NCBI RefSeq assembly: GCF_002272135.1
Contig: NZ_NPBF01000022.1
Span: 94,628 to 158,627 of the forward strand
DNA from: Virgibacillus sp. 7505
Lineage (GTDB): Bacteria; Bacillota; Bacilli; Bacillales; Amphibacillaceae
Length of the DNA stretch: 64,000 nucleotides
Direction: 5' to 3'
The stretch's first letter is position 1. Each line of letters starts with the position of its first letter. The position numbers were made by a program, and so were the translations under genes. Below are positions 10,698 through 19,675 of this stretch, in pieces. The notes beneath the pieces are model-generated. The model did not search any database, was not told where the DNA came from, and worked only from the letters and a program-made list of their open reading frames with translations.

Positions 10698-11622
10698 ACT
10701 GGATTATTCAGAAACGATGAAACTACATGATATGCCTGCTGTAAGCGCAGCTATTGGCTTTTTCGATGGCATTCACCGCGGGCATCAAGAAGTCATCAAG
10801 CATGCGATAGATGCTGCTCAGGAAAAACAGCTGAAAAGTGCGGTCATCACCTTTCATCCGCATCCATCCGTTGTGTTGGGTAAAGCGGATACGAGGGAAG
10901 ATTACCTTACTCCGCTCCGTGAAAAGGAAGCAATTCTGGAAAGCATGGGCATCGATTATCTTTATTTGATTGGCTTCACGAAAGAATTAGCTGGTCTTAG
11001 TCCCGAGAACTTCATCGAACGCTTTATCGACGGATTAGCAGTTCGTCACTTAGTATCGGGTTTTGATTTCACATACGGAAAAAAAGGTGCAGGTAATGCG
11101 GATACTCTTCAGAAAGCTGCCGAGCAGCATGCATTTACGTATGAGGCAGTAGCGAAAGTGGAAAATGCGGAAGAGAAAATCAGTTCCACCAAAATCCGTC
11201 AGCTCGTAGCCAAAGGAAATATCGAAGGTGCTTTGGATTTGCTTGGTCATCCGCTTACATTGACTGGAGAAGTCATCACAGGTGATCAGCGCGGACGAAC
11301 AATCGGTTATCCGACGGCGAATATCCGAATCGCAGACGAGTATTTTCTGCCAAAAGTGGGTGTTTATGCTGTAGAAGTGCTTGTAAATGGGGAGACATAT
11401 GCCGGCATGGCAAACCTCGGCTTCAAACCTACCTTCCAGCAGGATGCAGTCGTGCCGAATCTGGAGGTACACATCCTTGACTTCGATGAGCAGATCTACG
11501 GTAAAGATGTGACGGTCTCTTGGCGTAAATTCATTCGGGAAGAAGTCAAATTCAATGGAATTGATGCACTTGTTGCGCAGCTTGATCGAGATAAAGAGCA
11601 GATTAGCGCATATTTTGCATAG
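10684..11622 (+). CDS. ribF: Bifunctional riboflavin kinase / FAD synthetase
   Basis: Converts riboflavin to FMN and then FAD. The N-terminal nucleotidyltransferase half carries GFFDGIHRGHQEVI and FHPHPSVVLG; the C-terminal flavokinase half carries TIGYPTANI. The 312-residue length is normal. The ATG at 10684 is preferred over the GTG at 10675 because AGGTGG lies five bases upstream of the ATG. The gene is translationally coupled to truB, which overlaps it by 14 bases, and precedes rpsO after a 138-base leader. Confidence 0.96.
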   Translation: MQTIKLDYSETMKLHDMPAVSAAIGFFDGIHRGHQEVIKHAIDAAQEKQLKSAVITFHPHPSVVLGKADTREDYLTPLREKEAILESMGIDYLYLIGFTKELAGLSPENFIERFIDGLAVRHLVSGFDFTYGKKGAGNADTLQKAAEQHAFTYEAVAKVENAEEKISSTKIRQLVAKGNIEGALDLLGHPLTLTGEVITGDQRGRTIGYPTANIRIADEYFLPKVGVYAVEVLVNGETYAGMANLGFKPTFQQDAVVPNLEVHILDFDEQIYGKDVTVSWRKFIREEVKFNGIDALVAQLDRDKEQISAYFA

Positions 11623-11760
11623 AATCTTGTCCGGGAGACTTGCAATCTGTCTGTAAAAAGTGTAATCTGGACTATGGAAAACCTTCGCTTGGCAATTTGC
11701 TGCTCCGGCGATTGCTCGGGGAATGGGGTTTACAAATAGAATTTTCAGGAGGAATAACAA
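11623..11760 (+). promoter_or_regulatory. Leader region of rpsO
   Basis: These 138 bases separate ribF from rpsO. No convincing SigA promoter is visible: TTGCAA near 11653 followed after 17 bases by TAATCT is weak. In several bacilli S15 represses its own mRNA through structure in this leader; the sequence is long enough for that, but no specific binding fold could be confirmed by eye. The ribosome site is CAGGAGGAA just before rpsO. Confidence 0.3.
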
Positions 11761-12030
11761 ATGGCAATTACTAAAGAACGTAAGAATCAACTTATCGCAG
11801 AATACAAAACACACGACACTGACACTGGTTCACCAGAAGTACAGATCGCTGTATTGACGGAGGAAATCACTACACTTAATGAACACCTTCGTACACACAA
11901 AAAAGATCACCATTCACGTCGTGGCCTATTGAAAATGGTTGGTCGCCGTCGTAACTTGTTGAACTATCTTCGCGATAAAGATGTTACACGTTACCGTGAA
12001 CTAATTCAAAAACTTGGCCTACGCCGATAA
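11761..12030 (+). CDS. rpsO: 30S ribosomal protein S15
   Basis: Primary binder of the central domain of 16S rRNA. The 89 residues are the standard bacterial length. Signature stretches are [29 protein letters not shown] and [13 protein letters not shown]. It has a strong AGGAGGAA ribosome site and is closed by an intrinsic terminator, and it precedes pnpA as in nearly all bacilli and many proteobacteria. Confidence 0.99.
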   Translation: MAITKERKNQLIAEYKTHDTDTGSPEVQIAVLTEEITTLNEHLRTHKKDHHSRRGLLKMVGRRRNLLNYLRDKDVTRYRELIQKLGLRR

Positions 12031-12041
12031 GATTGACTAAG

Positions 12042-12066
12042 AAGCGGGAATTATTCCCGCTTTTTC
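12042..12066 (+). terminator. Intrinsic terminator after rpsO
   Basis: AAGCGGGAA (12042-12050) pairs perfectly with TTCCCGCTT (12054-12062) around a TTA loop and runs into TTTTT. It closes the rimP-rpsO cluster. Confidence 0.9.
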
Positions 12067-12168
12067 TATAGGAGAAAACCTATTTTACATAGTGTGATAA
12101 ACGTTGCCTGGACTGGAGCATAATACAGACAGGGACATGATGCAAGATAAATGAGAGGGGCTTTATTC

Positions 12169-14295
12169 ATGGCAGACCAAAAACAAGTGTTCTCCACTGA
12201 AATTTCCGGACAGACTTTCTCTGTTGAAATTGGAGAACTTGCCAAGCAAGCGAACGGCGCTTGTCTCATCCAGTACGGCGATACGTCCGTACTATCGACT
12301 GTCACTGGTTCGAAGGAACCGAAGGACCTACCGTTCTTCCCGCTGACAGTGAACTACGAGGAAAGACTTTATGCAGTAGGTAAGATACCAGGCGGTTTCA
12401 TTAAGCGGGAAGGTCGCCCGAGTGAAAAAGCAGTACTTGCTTCACGTCTGATTGACCGTCCGATTCGTCCTTTATTTCCGGATGGATTCCGAAATGATGT
12501 ACAAGTAATCAGCATGGTCATGAGTGTGGATCAGGATTATTCTTCTGAAATTGCTGCAATGATCGGTTCTTCCATTGCCATCAGCATTTCTGATATCCCA
12601 TTCCATGGTCCGATCGCTGGTGTAGTAGTCGGTCGTGTTGATGGCGAATTCGTCATCAATCCAACGAAAGAACAGCAAGAGAAAAGTGACATCGATTTAA
12701 CTGTAGCTGGAACAAAAGATGCAATCAACATGGTTGAAGCAGGTGCGCAGGAAGTGCCGGAAGACATCATGCTGGAAGCAATCATGTTCGGTCATGAAGA
12801 GATCAAACGACTTGTCGCTTTCCAGGAAGAGATCGTTGCTGCTGTCGGCAAAGAGAAGATGGAAGTGAAGCTCTTCGATTTGGACAAGGAATTGACAGAA
12901 GATGTGAAAAGCCGCTGCTACGATCAGCTGAAAGCTGCAATCGAGGTGCATGAGAAAAAAGCACGCGAAGCTGCAATCACTGAAGTGAAGAACGAAATGG
13001 TTGCGTTCTATGAAGAACAAGAAACCGACGAAGATACAATCAAGCAAGTGAAGGGTATCCTTGATAAACTTGTGAAGGAAGAAGTCCGCCGTGCCATCAC
13101 GAAGGACAAGATCCGTCCAGATGGACGCGGAGTGGATGAAATCCGTCCATTGTCTTCCCGTATCGGAGTACTTCCTCGTACACACGGGTCTGCATTATTC
13201 ACACGCGGCCAAACGCAGGCACTAAGTGTTTGTACGTTGGGCGCACTTGGTGATGTACAGATTCTGGATGGTCTTGATACAGAAGAAACGAAGCGTTTCA
13301 TGCATCACTACAACTTCCCGCATTTCAGCGTCGGAGAGACTGGGCCAATAAGAGGACCAGGACGCCGCGAAATCGGTCATGGTGCCCTTGGTGAGCGTGC
13401 TTTGGAGAAAGTCATTCCAGATGAGAAGGATTTCCCTTATACAATTCGACTTGTATCTGAGATACTTGAATCGAATGGTTCAACGTCACAGGCTAGTATC
13501 TGTGCCAGCACAATGGCTATGATGGATGCAGGTGTACCAATCAAAGCACCAGTTGCCGGAATCGCAATGGGTCTGGTAGCTTCTGGTGATGATTATACAA
13601 TCCTTACCGATATCCAAGGCATGGAAGATGCACTAGGCGATATGGACTTCAAAGTTGCCGGAACTGAAAAAGGTGTAACAGCACTGCAAATGGATATTAA
13701 GATCGAAGGCTTAAGCCGTGAAATCCTGGAAGAGGCACTTACACAAGCTCGTAAGGGCCGTCTGGAGATCCTTGGTCATATGATGTCTACAATCAGCGAA
13801 CCGAAGCAAGAGCTTTCCGCTTATGCTCCTAAGATCCTGACGATGACAATCAATCCGGATAAGATCCGTGATGTAATCGGGCCAAGTGGTAAACAGATCA
13901 ATAAGATCATTGAAGAAACTGGCGTTAAGATCGATATCGAACAAGACGGTACTGTATTCATCTCTTCTACTGAATCTGAGAAGAACGAACAAGCGAAGCA
14001 GATTATCAGTGACATCGTGCGCGAAGTCGAAGTCGGCGAAGTTTACGATGGTACAGTGAAGCGAATCGAGAAATTCGGTGCTTTTGTTGAATTGTTCAAA
14101 GGAAAAGATGGTTTGGTTCATATCTCTGAACTTGCAGAAGAACGTGTAGGCAAGGTTGAGGATGTCGTCAAGATCGGCGACAAACTGAAAGTGAAAGTCA
14201 AGGAAATCGACCGTCAAGGCCGAGTCAACCTTTCTCACAAACAGTTATTGATCGAAGCTAAGAAAGAAAAAGAAGAGCAGGAAACTGCTGAATAA
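12169..14295 (+). CDS. pnp: Polyribonucleotide nucleotidyltransferase (PNPase)
   Basis: Phosphorolytic 3'-5' exoribonuclease and a main RNA turnover enzyme. The 708-residue protein has two RNase PH domains (about 10-220 and 315-545) joined by a helical linker, then a KH domain ([17 protein letters not shown]) and an S1 domain ([20 protein letters not shown]). FLSR-type phosphate-site residues lie in [15 protein letters not shown] at 12169 is chosen, not the one at 12151, because GAGAGGGG lies between them and B. subtilis PNPase aligns from the later codon. It works together with RNase Y, whose gene is at 39229. Confidence 0.98.
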   Translation: MADQKQVFSTEISGQTFSVEIGELAKQANGACLIQYGDTSVLSTVTGSKEPKDLPFFPLTVNYEERLYAVGKIPGGFIKREGRPSEKAVLASRLIDRPIRPLFPDGFRNDVQVISMVMSVDQDYSSEIAAMIGSSIAISISDIPFHGPIAGVVVGRVDGEFVINPTKEQQEKSDIDLTVAGTKDAINMVEAGAQEVPEDIMLEAIMFGHEEIKRLVAFQEEIVAAVGKEKMEVKLFDLDKELTEDVKSRCYDQLKAAIEVHEKKAREAAITEVKNEMVAFYEEQETDEDTIKQVKGILDKLVKEEVRRAITKDKIRPDGRGVDEIRPLSSRIGVLPRTHGSALFTRGQTQALSVCTLGALGDVQILDGLDTEETKRFMHHYNFPHFSVGETGPIRGPGRREIGHGALGERALEKVIPDEKDFPYTIRLVSEILESNGSTSQASICASTMAMMDAGVPIKAPVAGIAMGLVASGDDYTILTDIQGMEDALGDMDFKVAGTEKGVTALQMDIKIEGLSREILEEALTQARKGRLEILGHMMSTISEPKQELSAYAPKILTMTINPDKIRDVIGPSGKQINKIIEETGVKIDIEQDGTVFISSTESEKNEQAKQIISDIVREVEVGEVYDGTVKRIEKFGAFVELFKGKDGLVHISELAEERVGKVEDVVKIGDKLKVKVKEIDRQGRVNLSHKQLLIEAKKEKEEQETAE

Positions 14296-14307
14296 TATGT
14301 AAGAGAG

Positions 14308-14338
14308 AAGAAACTGGTTTAGCCAGTTTCTTTTTTTT
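14308..14338 (+). terminator. Intrinsic terminator after pnp
   Basis: AAGAAACTGG pairs with CCAGTTTCTT around a five-base loop, followed by a run of eight or more T residues. Confidence 0.9.
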
Positions 14339-14410
14339 AGCGGATAAACATGCTATGCTTGTTCTTCCTTGTCCTACCCCCTCATAAGCTAGACTAGAGG
14401 AGGGATGGGA

Positions 14411-15364
14411 ATGCACCGGATTATCATTCACCTGGTCGTATTTATCACACTGCTGTTTCTGCTCATCGATAGCGGGCATATGCCTTTTCAGGCAGCGTCT
14501 GTCAACCATCATCCAGTTTTTTCTGATATAGCAGTACGAGCAGATGAACAGGAACTGCGGCAGGAAATCGAAGCGGTGCGCGAAGAAGTCGAACAGCCGG
14601 CTGAAAACGCGCGAATCGATAAGATATGGAAAAAGGTGCCTGGAAAGGCTGGCATCAAAGTAGACGTCGACGCTTCTTTGGAAAAGATGAAGAAGGCAGG
14701 TATATTCGATCGGGAACTGCTTGTAGTGGAAGAAGTCGAACCTGAAATCACACTTGATGAGCTGCCGGCATCGCCAATATACCGTGCCAGGGAGGATCAG
14801 GAGCAGGTCGCCTTATTGATCAATGTTTCCTGGGGGGAAGACCATATTCCTGCAATTCTGCAGACACTGAAGGATGCAAATGCCAAGGCCAATTTCTTTA
14901 TCGAGGGTAAATGGGCGAAAGAGCATAACCAGCTAGTCGAGATGATTAAAGAAGAAGGACATGTAATCGGGAACCATGCATATAACCATCCTGATATGAG
15001 TCGGATGAGCGAGACTGATTCGGCAGAACAGATAAGCCAAACAAATGAAATCATTCACGCGATAACAGGTGACAAACCAGTCTATTTTGCGCCGCCAAGC
15101 GGGAGCTTTAATGATGGGACAATACAGGCTGCCAATGAACAGGGGATGGAGACGATTCTTTGGTCTGTCGATACCATTGATTGGCAAAAACCGACAGTTC
15201 CTGTTATGATGAAACGCGTGACCGAAAAACTGCATCCTGGAGCTTTCATCTTGATGCATCCTACTCCTGTTGTAGAGGCTGGATTAGCTGATATGTTAAA
15301 AGCCATTAAAGAAAAAGGGTACAGTGTATCGACTTTGGATACGATATTGAATGAAGGAAGATAA
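14411..15364 (+). CDS. ylxY: YlxY-type polysaccharide deacetylase-like protein
   Basis: A 317-residue exported protein with an N-terminal hydrophobic segment (about 1-25) and a NodB-like fold at about 130-315. It aligns along its length with the sporulation-associated YlxY of B. subtilis, including ENARIDKIWKKVPG. The His motif (GNHAYNHPD), APPSGSF, DTIDWQKP and LMHPTP are present, but the first NodB motif, normally TFDDGP, reads LINVSWGED and has no Asp pair at the usual place. It may therefore be non-catalytic or use a modified centre. ATG at 14411 fits the GAGGAGGG site better than the ATG six bases earlier. It lies in front of mlpA, as in other bacilli. Confidence 0.9.
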   Translation: MHRIIIHLVVFITLLFLLIDSGHMPFQAASVNHHPVFSDIAVRADEQELRQEIEAVREEVEQPAENARIDKIWKKVPGKAGIKVDVDASLEKMKKAGIFDRELLVVEEVEPEITLDELPASPIYRAREDQEQVALLINVSWGEDHIPAILQTLKDANAKANFFIEGKWAKEHNQLVEMIKEEGHVIGNHAYNHPDMSRMSETDSAEQISQTNEIIHAITGDKPVYFAPPSGSFNDGTIQAANEQGMETILWSVDTIDWQKPTVPVMMKRVTEKLHPGAFILMHPTPVVEAGLADMLKAIKEKGYSVSTLDTILNEGR

Positions 15365-15404
15365 TGGTACAGCGAGATATACTGCTGATTGGGAGGATTT
15401 GAAT

Positions 15405-16619
15405 TTGCTGCAGACGCACACTTGCAAAAATGGACTACGAGTTGTAGTAGAAAACATGCCATCGGTACGTTCCGTTACGATCGGCATTTGGATTTTGACT
15501 GGTTCACGAAATGAAGAAGAGAAGAATAACGGTTTGTCACACTTTTTAGAGCATATGTTTTTCAAAGGAACGAAAAATAGATCCGCCAAAGAACTAGCGG
15601 AAGCTTTCGATGCCATCGGAGGCATGGTCAATGCTTTCACCTCTAAAGAGTATACATGCTATTATGCGAAAGTGTTGGATACACATAAGGAATACGCACT
15701 GGAAGTCCTAGCTGACATGTTCTTTGAATCTCAATTTGCACAAGAGGAAATTGTGAAAGAGCAGAAAGTTGTCTTAGAAGAAATCAAGATGGCAGAAGAT
15801 ACGCCGGATGATATTATCCACGACTGGCTGGCAGAAGCTGCTTACGGAAAACACCCGCTTGGATTGCCTATTCTCGGTACAGAAAGCACACTTATGAGTT
15901 TCACAAGTGAGTCAGTAAGAAATTACAAAGAGTCTCATTATGTGCCGGAGAAGATGGTTATTTCTGTCGCTGGAAATGTGGATGAATCTTTCATCAAGAC
16001 TGTAGAAGACCAGTTTGGAACATTCCAAGCTGAATCTGCCCATAAAGCGCTTGATGTACCGCCATTTACACCAAATACGATCAGTCGATCCAAAGAAACC
16101 GAACAAGCTCATTTAACGATTGGGTATCAAGGTTTGGAACTGGACGATCCAGCTAGCTATAGTCTGATGGTTGTGAACAATGTACTGGGCGGCAGCATGA
16201 GCTCAAGATTATTCCAGGATGTGCGAGAAGAGAAAGGTTTGGCTTATTCCGTGTATTCCTACCATAGCACGTACCTGGACAGCGGCATGCTGACTATCTA
16301 TGCTGGAACTGGTAAAGAACAGCTGGATGAGCTTCAGGAAACGATCCGTTTGACGCTGGAAAAACTGAAGGCTGACGGCATCACTGACAAAGAGTTCCGC
16401 AATACGAAAGAGCAGCTGAAAGGGAATTATATGCTTGGGCTGGAAAGTACGAACAGCAGAATGAGCCGAAATGGCCGTAATGAATTGCTGCTCGGCAAGC
16501 ACCCTTCCTTGAATGAATTGATTGAGAAAATCGATAGTGTGACGATGGATGATGTCAATGCTGTCATCCAGAAGATATTCGGCAAGGAACAAGCAAGAGC
16601 GATTGTTGCACCAAAATAA
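15405..16619 (+). CDS. mlpA: M16 family zinc protease MlpA (YmxG)
   Basis: A processing-peptidase-like metalloprotease of 404 residues. The inverted zinc motif HFLEH is at residues 46-50, and the distal glutamate in EEIKM is near 126, so the catalytic set is complete. The C-terminal half carries the RLFQDVREEKGLAYSVYS region typical of M16B enzymes. TTG at 15405 is chosen because GGGAGG lies eight bases upstream and homologues start at the same point; the frame is open 18 codons further upstream, over the end of ylxY. In B. subtilis MlpA affects extracellular protease gene expression; the substrate is not known. It is followed by ymxH after 16 bases. Confidence 0.93.
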   Translation: MLQTHTCKNGLRVVVENMPSVRSVTIGIWILTGSRNEEEKNNGLSHFLEHMFFKGTKNRSAKELAEAFDAIGGMVNAFTSKEYTCYYAKVLDTHKEYALEVLADMFFESQFAQEEIVKEQKVVLEEIKMAEDTPDDIIHDWLAEAAYGKHPLGLPILGTESTLMSFTSESVRNYKESHYVPEKMVISVAGNVDESFIKTVEDQFGTFQAESAHKALDVPPFTPNTISRSKETEQAHLTIGYQGLELDDPASYSLMVVNNVLGGSMSSRLFQDVREEKGLAYSVYSYHSTYLDSGMLTIYAGTGKEQLDELQETIRLTLEKLKADGITDKEFRNTKEQLKGNYMLGLESTNSRMSRNGRNELLLGKHPSLNELIEKIDSVTMDDVNAVIQKIFGKEQARAIVAPK

Positions 16620-16635
16620 AAGGAGCTGATCTGCT

Positions 16636-16866
16636 TTGCGTTTCAAGGACATAGGTGATAAAGAGATCATTGATGTGAACAACGGCGAGCGTTTAGGTGT
16701 GCTTGGTCAGACTGATATAGAGTTCAACCCTGTCACAGGAAAAATCGATGCATTTCTCATACCGAATTACAAATGGTTCGGGTTGCGCAAGGAAGGCAGC
16801 GATAATCGCATTGCCTGGGAGGAAATCCAGACAATCGGAAAACATATGATTTTAATACGGACGTAA
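16636..16866 (+). CDS. ymxH: YlmC/YmxH family PRC-barrel protein
   Basis: A 76-residue protein of the YlmC/YmxH family, which are PRC-barrel-like and frequent in spore formers. The sequence RFKDIGDKEIIDVNNGERLG and later GKIDAFLIPNYKWFG are characteristic. No activity is known. It starts with TTG behind AAGGAGC and is closed by a strong terminator, so it ends the ylxY-mlpA-ymxH unit. Confidence 0.88.
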   Translation: MRFKDIGDKEIIDVNNGERLGVLGQTDIEFNPVTGKIDAFLIPNYKWFGLRKEGSDNRIAWEEIQTIGKHMILIRT

Positions 16867-16897
16867 AAAGCCAGTGCATAACGCACTGGCTTTTTTG
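16865..16897 (+). terminator. Intrinsic terminator after ymxH
   Basis: A 13-base stem, AAAAAGCCAGTGC (16865-16877) with GCACTGGCTTTTT (16883-16895), is flanked by A and T runs and could act on both strands. Confidence 0.9.
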
Positions 16898-16923
16898 TGT
16901 TTGCACTATGCCCCAATTCAATC

Positions 16924-16950
16924 ACTCCTTACGGTAATCCTCATATGATA
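16924..16950 (+). promoter_or_regulatory. Candidate SigK promoter of dpaA
   Basis: AC (16924-16925), exactly 16 bases, then CATATGATA (16942-16950) match the SigK consensus AC-N16-CATANNNTA without a mismatch. It stands about 65 bases before dpaA. The B. subtilis dipicolinate synthase operon is known to be transcribed by SigK in the mother cell, so the position and match agree. Confidence 0.7.
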
Positions 16951-17014
16951 ACTCGAAAGCAACTAATCTCTTGATGAAGATCTAATAAAATACGCTGCAG
17001 AGCGAGGTGAGAGT

Positions 17015-17893
17015 TTGACCACTGAATTGACTATCGCTGTCCTTGGCGGTGATGCCCGCTACTTGGAGATGATACGCAGCTTGCAATGCAGTGCGAATGC
17101 ATCTGTATTTGCGGTGGGCTTCGAACAAATCAGTCAAAGCTTCACCGGCGGTATCCAGCGGGAGTTAGAGGACATAGATCCGCATAGTCTAAATGCGGTT
17201 ATTCTTCCGATTCCCGGAGTTGGCTCTAATGGACAGATCGAAACAGTATTCTCCGATAAGAATATTCAGCTGACTGAAAGCTGGGTAGATCAACTGCCTA
17301 AGGATTGTGTCATTTTTACTGGTATTACAAATGACTATCTGACAGAATTATGCGAGAAACGGAATTTGCGTCTTATTTCCTTGTTCGACAGAGATGACGT
17401 CGCAATTTATAATTCCATCCCGACTGCCGAGGGAGCTATCATGACTGCAATCAAACATACTGATTTCACCATTCATGGCTCCAAGGTCGTTGTACTTGGA
17501 TTCGGTCGTGTAGGTATAAGTGTGGCAAGCAAATTCGATGCACTTGGCGCCAAGGTGCAAGTCGGATCAATCCACGATGCTGATATAGCACGGATTAGTG
17601 AAATGGGAATGCATGCCTTCTTCCTCGACCGCCTTCCGGAAATGGTAAAGGATACTGATATCCTGATCAATACCATACCAGCCCTTGTCGTAAAGAAAGC
17701 AATCATCGAACAGCTGCCTGCCCAGACACTGATCATCGATCTTGCTTCCAAGCCGGGCGGAGTAGACTTCGACTATGCGAAAAAACGAGGAATCGAAGCA
17801 ATCCATGCATTAAGCCTGCCTGGTATCGTGGCCCCTAAAACTGCTGGAAATATTTTGTCCGTCGTCATTAAACAGATTTTAACCAACAGCTGA
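17015..17893 (+). CDS. dpaA: Dipicolinate synthase subunit A
   Basis: Subunit A (SpoVFA) of the enzyme that oxidises dihydrodipicolinate to dipicolinic acid, the calcium-chelating solute of the spore core; it acts in the mother cell late in sporulation. The 292-residue protein has a Rossmann motif VLGFGRVGISVASKF near residue 158 for nicotinamide cofactor binding, and PGIVAPKTAGNILS near the C-terminus. It starts with TTG behind GAGGTGA. A candidate SigK promoter lies upstream, and dpaB follows after 14 bases. Confidence 0.97.
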   Translation: MTTELTIAVLGGDARYLEMIRSLQCSANASVFAVGFEQISQSFTGGIQRELEDIDPHSLNAVILPIPGVGSNGQIETVFSDKNIQLTESWVDQLPKDCVIFTGITNDYLTELCEKRNLRLISLFDRDDVAIYNSIPTAEGAIMTAIKHTDFTIHGSKVVVLGFGRVGISVASKFDALGAKVQVGSIHDADIARISEMGMHAFFLDRLPEMVKDTDILINTIPALVVKKAIIEQLPAQTLIIDLASKPGGVDFDYAKKRGIEAIHALSLPGIVAPKTAGNILSVVIKQILTNS

Positions 17894-17907
17894 AGGAGGA
17901 TTAACTT

Positions 17908-18498
17908 ATGAGTTTAGCAGGAAAACGGATCGGCTTCGGTATTACAGGCTCCCATTGTACGTACAGTGAGATATTTCCACAGATCGAACAGCTGGTGAAA
18001 CTTGGAGCGGAAGTGGTGCCGGTTGTCAGCAACACGGTTCAATTTACTGATACGTATTTCGGAGATGCGAAGGATCATTTGCAGAAAATAAGCGATCTGA
18101 CACAAACGAAGATAATAAAAACGATTCCGGAAGCCGAGCCATTAGGTCCGCGGGAACCACTGGATTGCATGGTCATAGCCCCGCTTACAGGGAACAGTAT
18201 GTCGAAGCTTGCCAATGCGCTCACGGATAGTCCGGTTTTGATGGCGACAAAAGCAACCTTGCGCAATGAGAAACCAATCGTACTGGGAATCAGTACAAAT
18301 GATGCCCTTGGATTGAATGGAGTTAACCTGATGCGCCTGATGGCAGCAAAATATATGTATTTCGTACCATTCGGACAAGACGACCCGTATAAGAAGCCAA
18401 ACTCCCTTGTTGCCGATATGACAAAACTTCCGGAAACGATTGAAGCCGCATTGCAATACAAGCAGCTGCAGCCCGTGCTGGTCCAACGTTTTTCCTAA
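17908..18498 (+). CDS. dpaB: Dipicolinate synthase subunit B
   Basis: Subunit B (SpoVFB) of dipicolinate synthase. The 196-residue protein belongs to the flavoprotein fold of the UbiX/PPC-decarboxylase family, seen in GITGSHCTYSEI at the N-terminus and APLTGNSMSKLANALTDSPV in the middle. It forms the enzyme with DpaA. The gene is 14 bases after dpaA with an AAGGAGGA ribosome site and precedes asd by 118 bases, linking spore dipicolinate formation to the shared aspartate pathway. Confidence 0.97.
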   Translation: MSLAGKRIGFGITGSHCTYSEIFPQIEQLVKLGAEVVPVVSNTVQFTDTYFGDAKDHLQKISDLTQTKIIKTIPEAEPLGPREPLDCMVIAPLTGNSMSKLANALTDSPVLMATKATLRNEKPIVLGISTNDALGLNGVNLMRLMAAKYMYFVPFGQDDPYKKPNSLVADMTKLPETIEAALQYKQLQPVLVQRFS

Positions 18499-18616
18499 AC
18501 TCCCTAAACGGTAACCTATGATAGAAAAATTGTGATAGAATAGTGCTAGCGTTAAAATCAAATAGCGTACCAACCAGTATACGTATCCATTTAGATAGAC
18601 AGGGAGAGGGTTATTC

Positions 18617-19666
18617 ATGACACAGCAAGGTTATCATATCGCAGTAGTAGGCGCGACAGGCGCTGTAGGCCAAAAAATGCTGGAAACTCTCGCAGAACGC
18701 AATTTTCCGATCAGCGAGCTATCCTTATTATCATCCAGCAGATCTGCTGGACAGCAAATAGATTACAAAGGCAAAAGCTATACAGTAAAGGAAGCCAAAC
18801 CGGAAAGCTTTGAAGGTGTGGATATCGCATTATTCTCTGCTGGTGGATCTGTATCCAAAGCATTGGCACCGGAAGCAGCAAAACGAGGAGCGGTAGTTGT
18901 CGATAATACAAGTGCATTCCGTATGGATCCGGATGTGCCTCTAGTAGTACCTGAAGTTAATGAAGGTGATTTGAAGCTTCATAAAGGAATCATCGCTAAC
19001 CCGAATTGCTCCACTATCCAGATGGTGGCGGCGCTTGAGCCGTTGAAAGAAGCTTATGGTCTTTCCCGAATCATCGTCTCTACTTACCAAGCTGTATCCG
19101 GAGCTGGAGCAGTGGCAATTGACGAATTAAAAGATCAGGCACAGCAATTCCTGAATGGCGAGGACATGGAAGCAAGCGTCCTTCCGGTCAAAGGGGATAA
19201 ACGCCACTTCCCTGTAGCATTCAATGCGCTGCCGCAAATCGATGTCTTTCAAGACAATGGCTACACATATGAAGAAATGAAAATGATCAATGAAACGAAA
19301 AAAATAATGCATGCAGAGGATCTTCACGTTTCGGCGACTTGTGTACGACTGCCGGTCTTCACTTCCCATGCAGAAAGCGTTTATGTCGAGCTTGGCCAGA
19401 ACGGTCTCACTGTTAAAGAAATCCAGGAGAAACTGGCTGCGGCTGAAGGGATCGTGCTAGAGGATGATCCAAGTACACAGACTTACCCAACACCGCTTTC
19501 TGCAGCTGGCAAGAAAGAAGTATTTGTAGGAAGAGTACGCAAGGATCCGGATCATGACAATGGATTCCACCTTTGGATCGTTTCCGATAACCTTTTGAAG
19601 GGTGCGGCGTGGAATAGTGTCCAAATCGCAGAACGCTTGATCCAACATAACTTGCTTACAGTCTGA
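18617..19666 (+). CDS. asd: Aspartate-semialdehyde dehydrogenase
   Basis: Reduces aspartyl phosphate to aspartate semialdehyde, the branch point to lysine, diaminopimelate, dipicolinate, threonine and methionine. The 349-residue protein has the NADP-binding GATGAVGQ at residues 10-20 and the catalytic cysteine in NPNCSTIQ near 133. It follows dpaB after a 118-base gap that could hold its own vegetative promoter (a TAGAAT hexamer at 18536 without a clear -35). It is followed by dapG after nine bases. Confidence 0.97.
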   Translation: MTQQGYHIAVVGATGAVGQKMLETLAERNFPISELSLLSSSRSAGQQIDYKGKSYTVKEAKPESFEGVDIALFSAGGSVSKALAPEAAKRGAVVVDNTSAFRMDPDVPLVVPEVNEGDLKLHKGIIANPNCSTIQMVAALEPLKEAYGLSRIIVSTYQAVSGAGAVAIDELKDQAQQFLNGEDMEASVLPVKGDKRHFPVAFNALPQIDVFQDNGYTYEEMKMINETKKIMHAEDLHVSATCVRLPVFTSHAESVYVELGQNGLTVKEIQEKLAAAEGIVLEDDPSTQTYPTPLSAAGKKEVFVGRVRKDPDHDNGFHLWIVSDNLLKGAAWNSVQIAERLIQHNLLTV

Positions 19667-19675
19667 GGTGTAGAA

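Noticed and set aside
18499..18616. Lysine riboswitch before asd-dapG
   Set aside because: The gap is only 118 bases, too short for a lysine riboswitch plus expression platform, and no core motif is visible.
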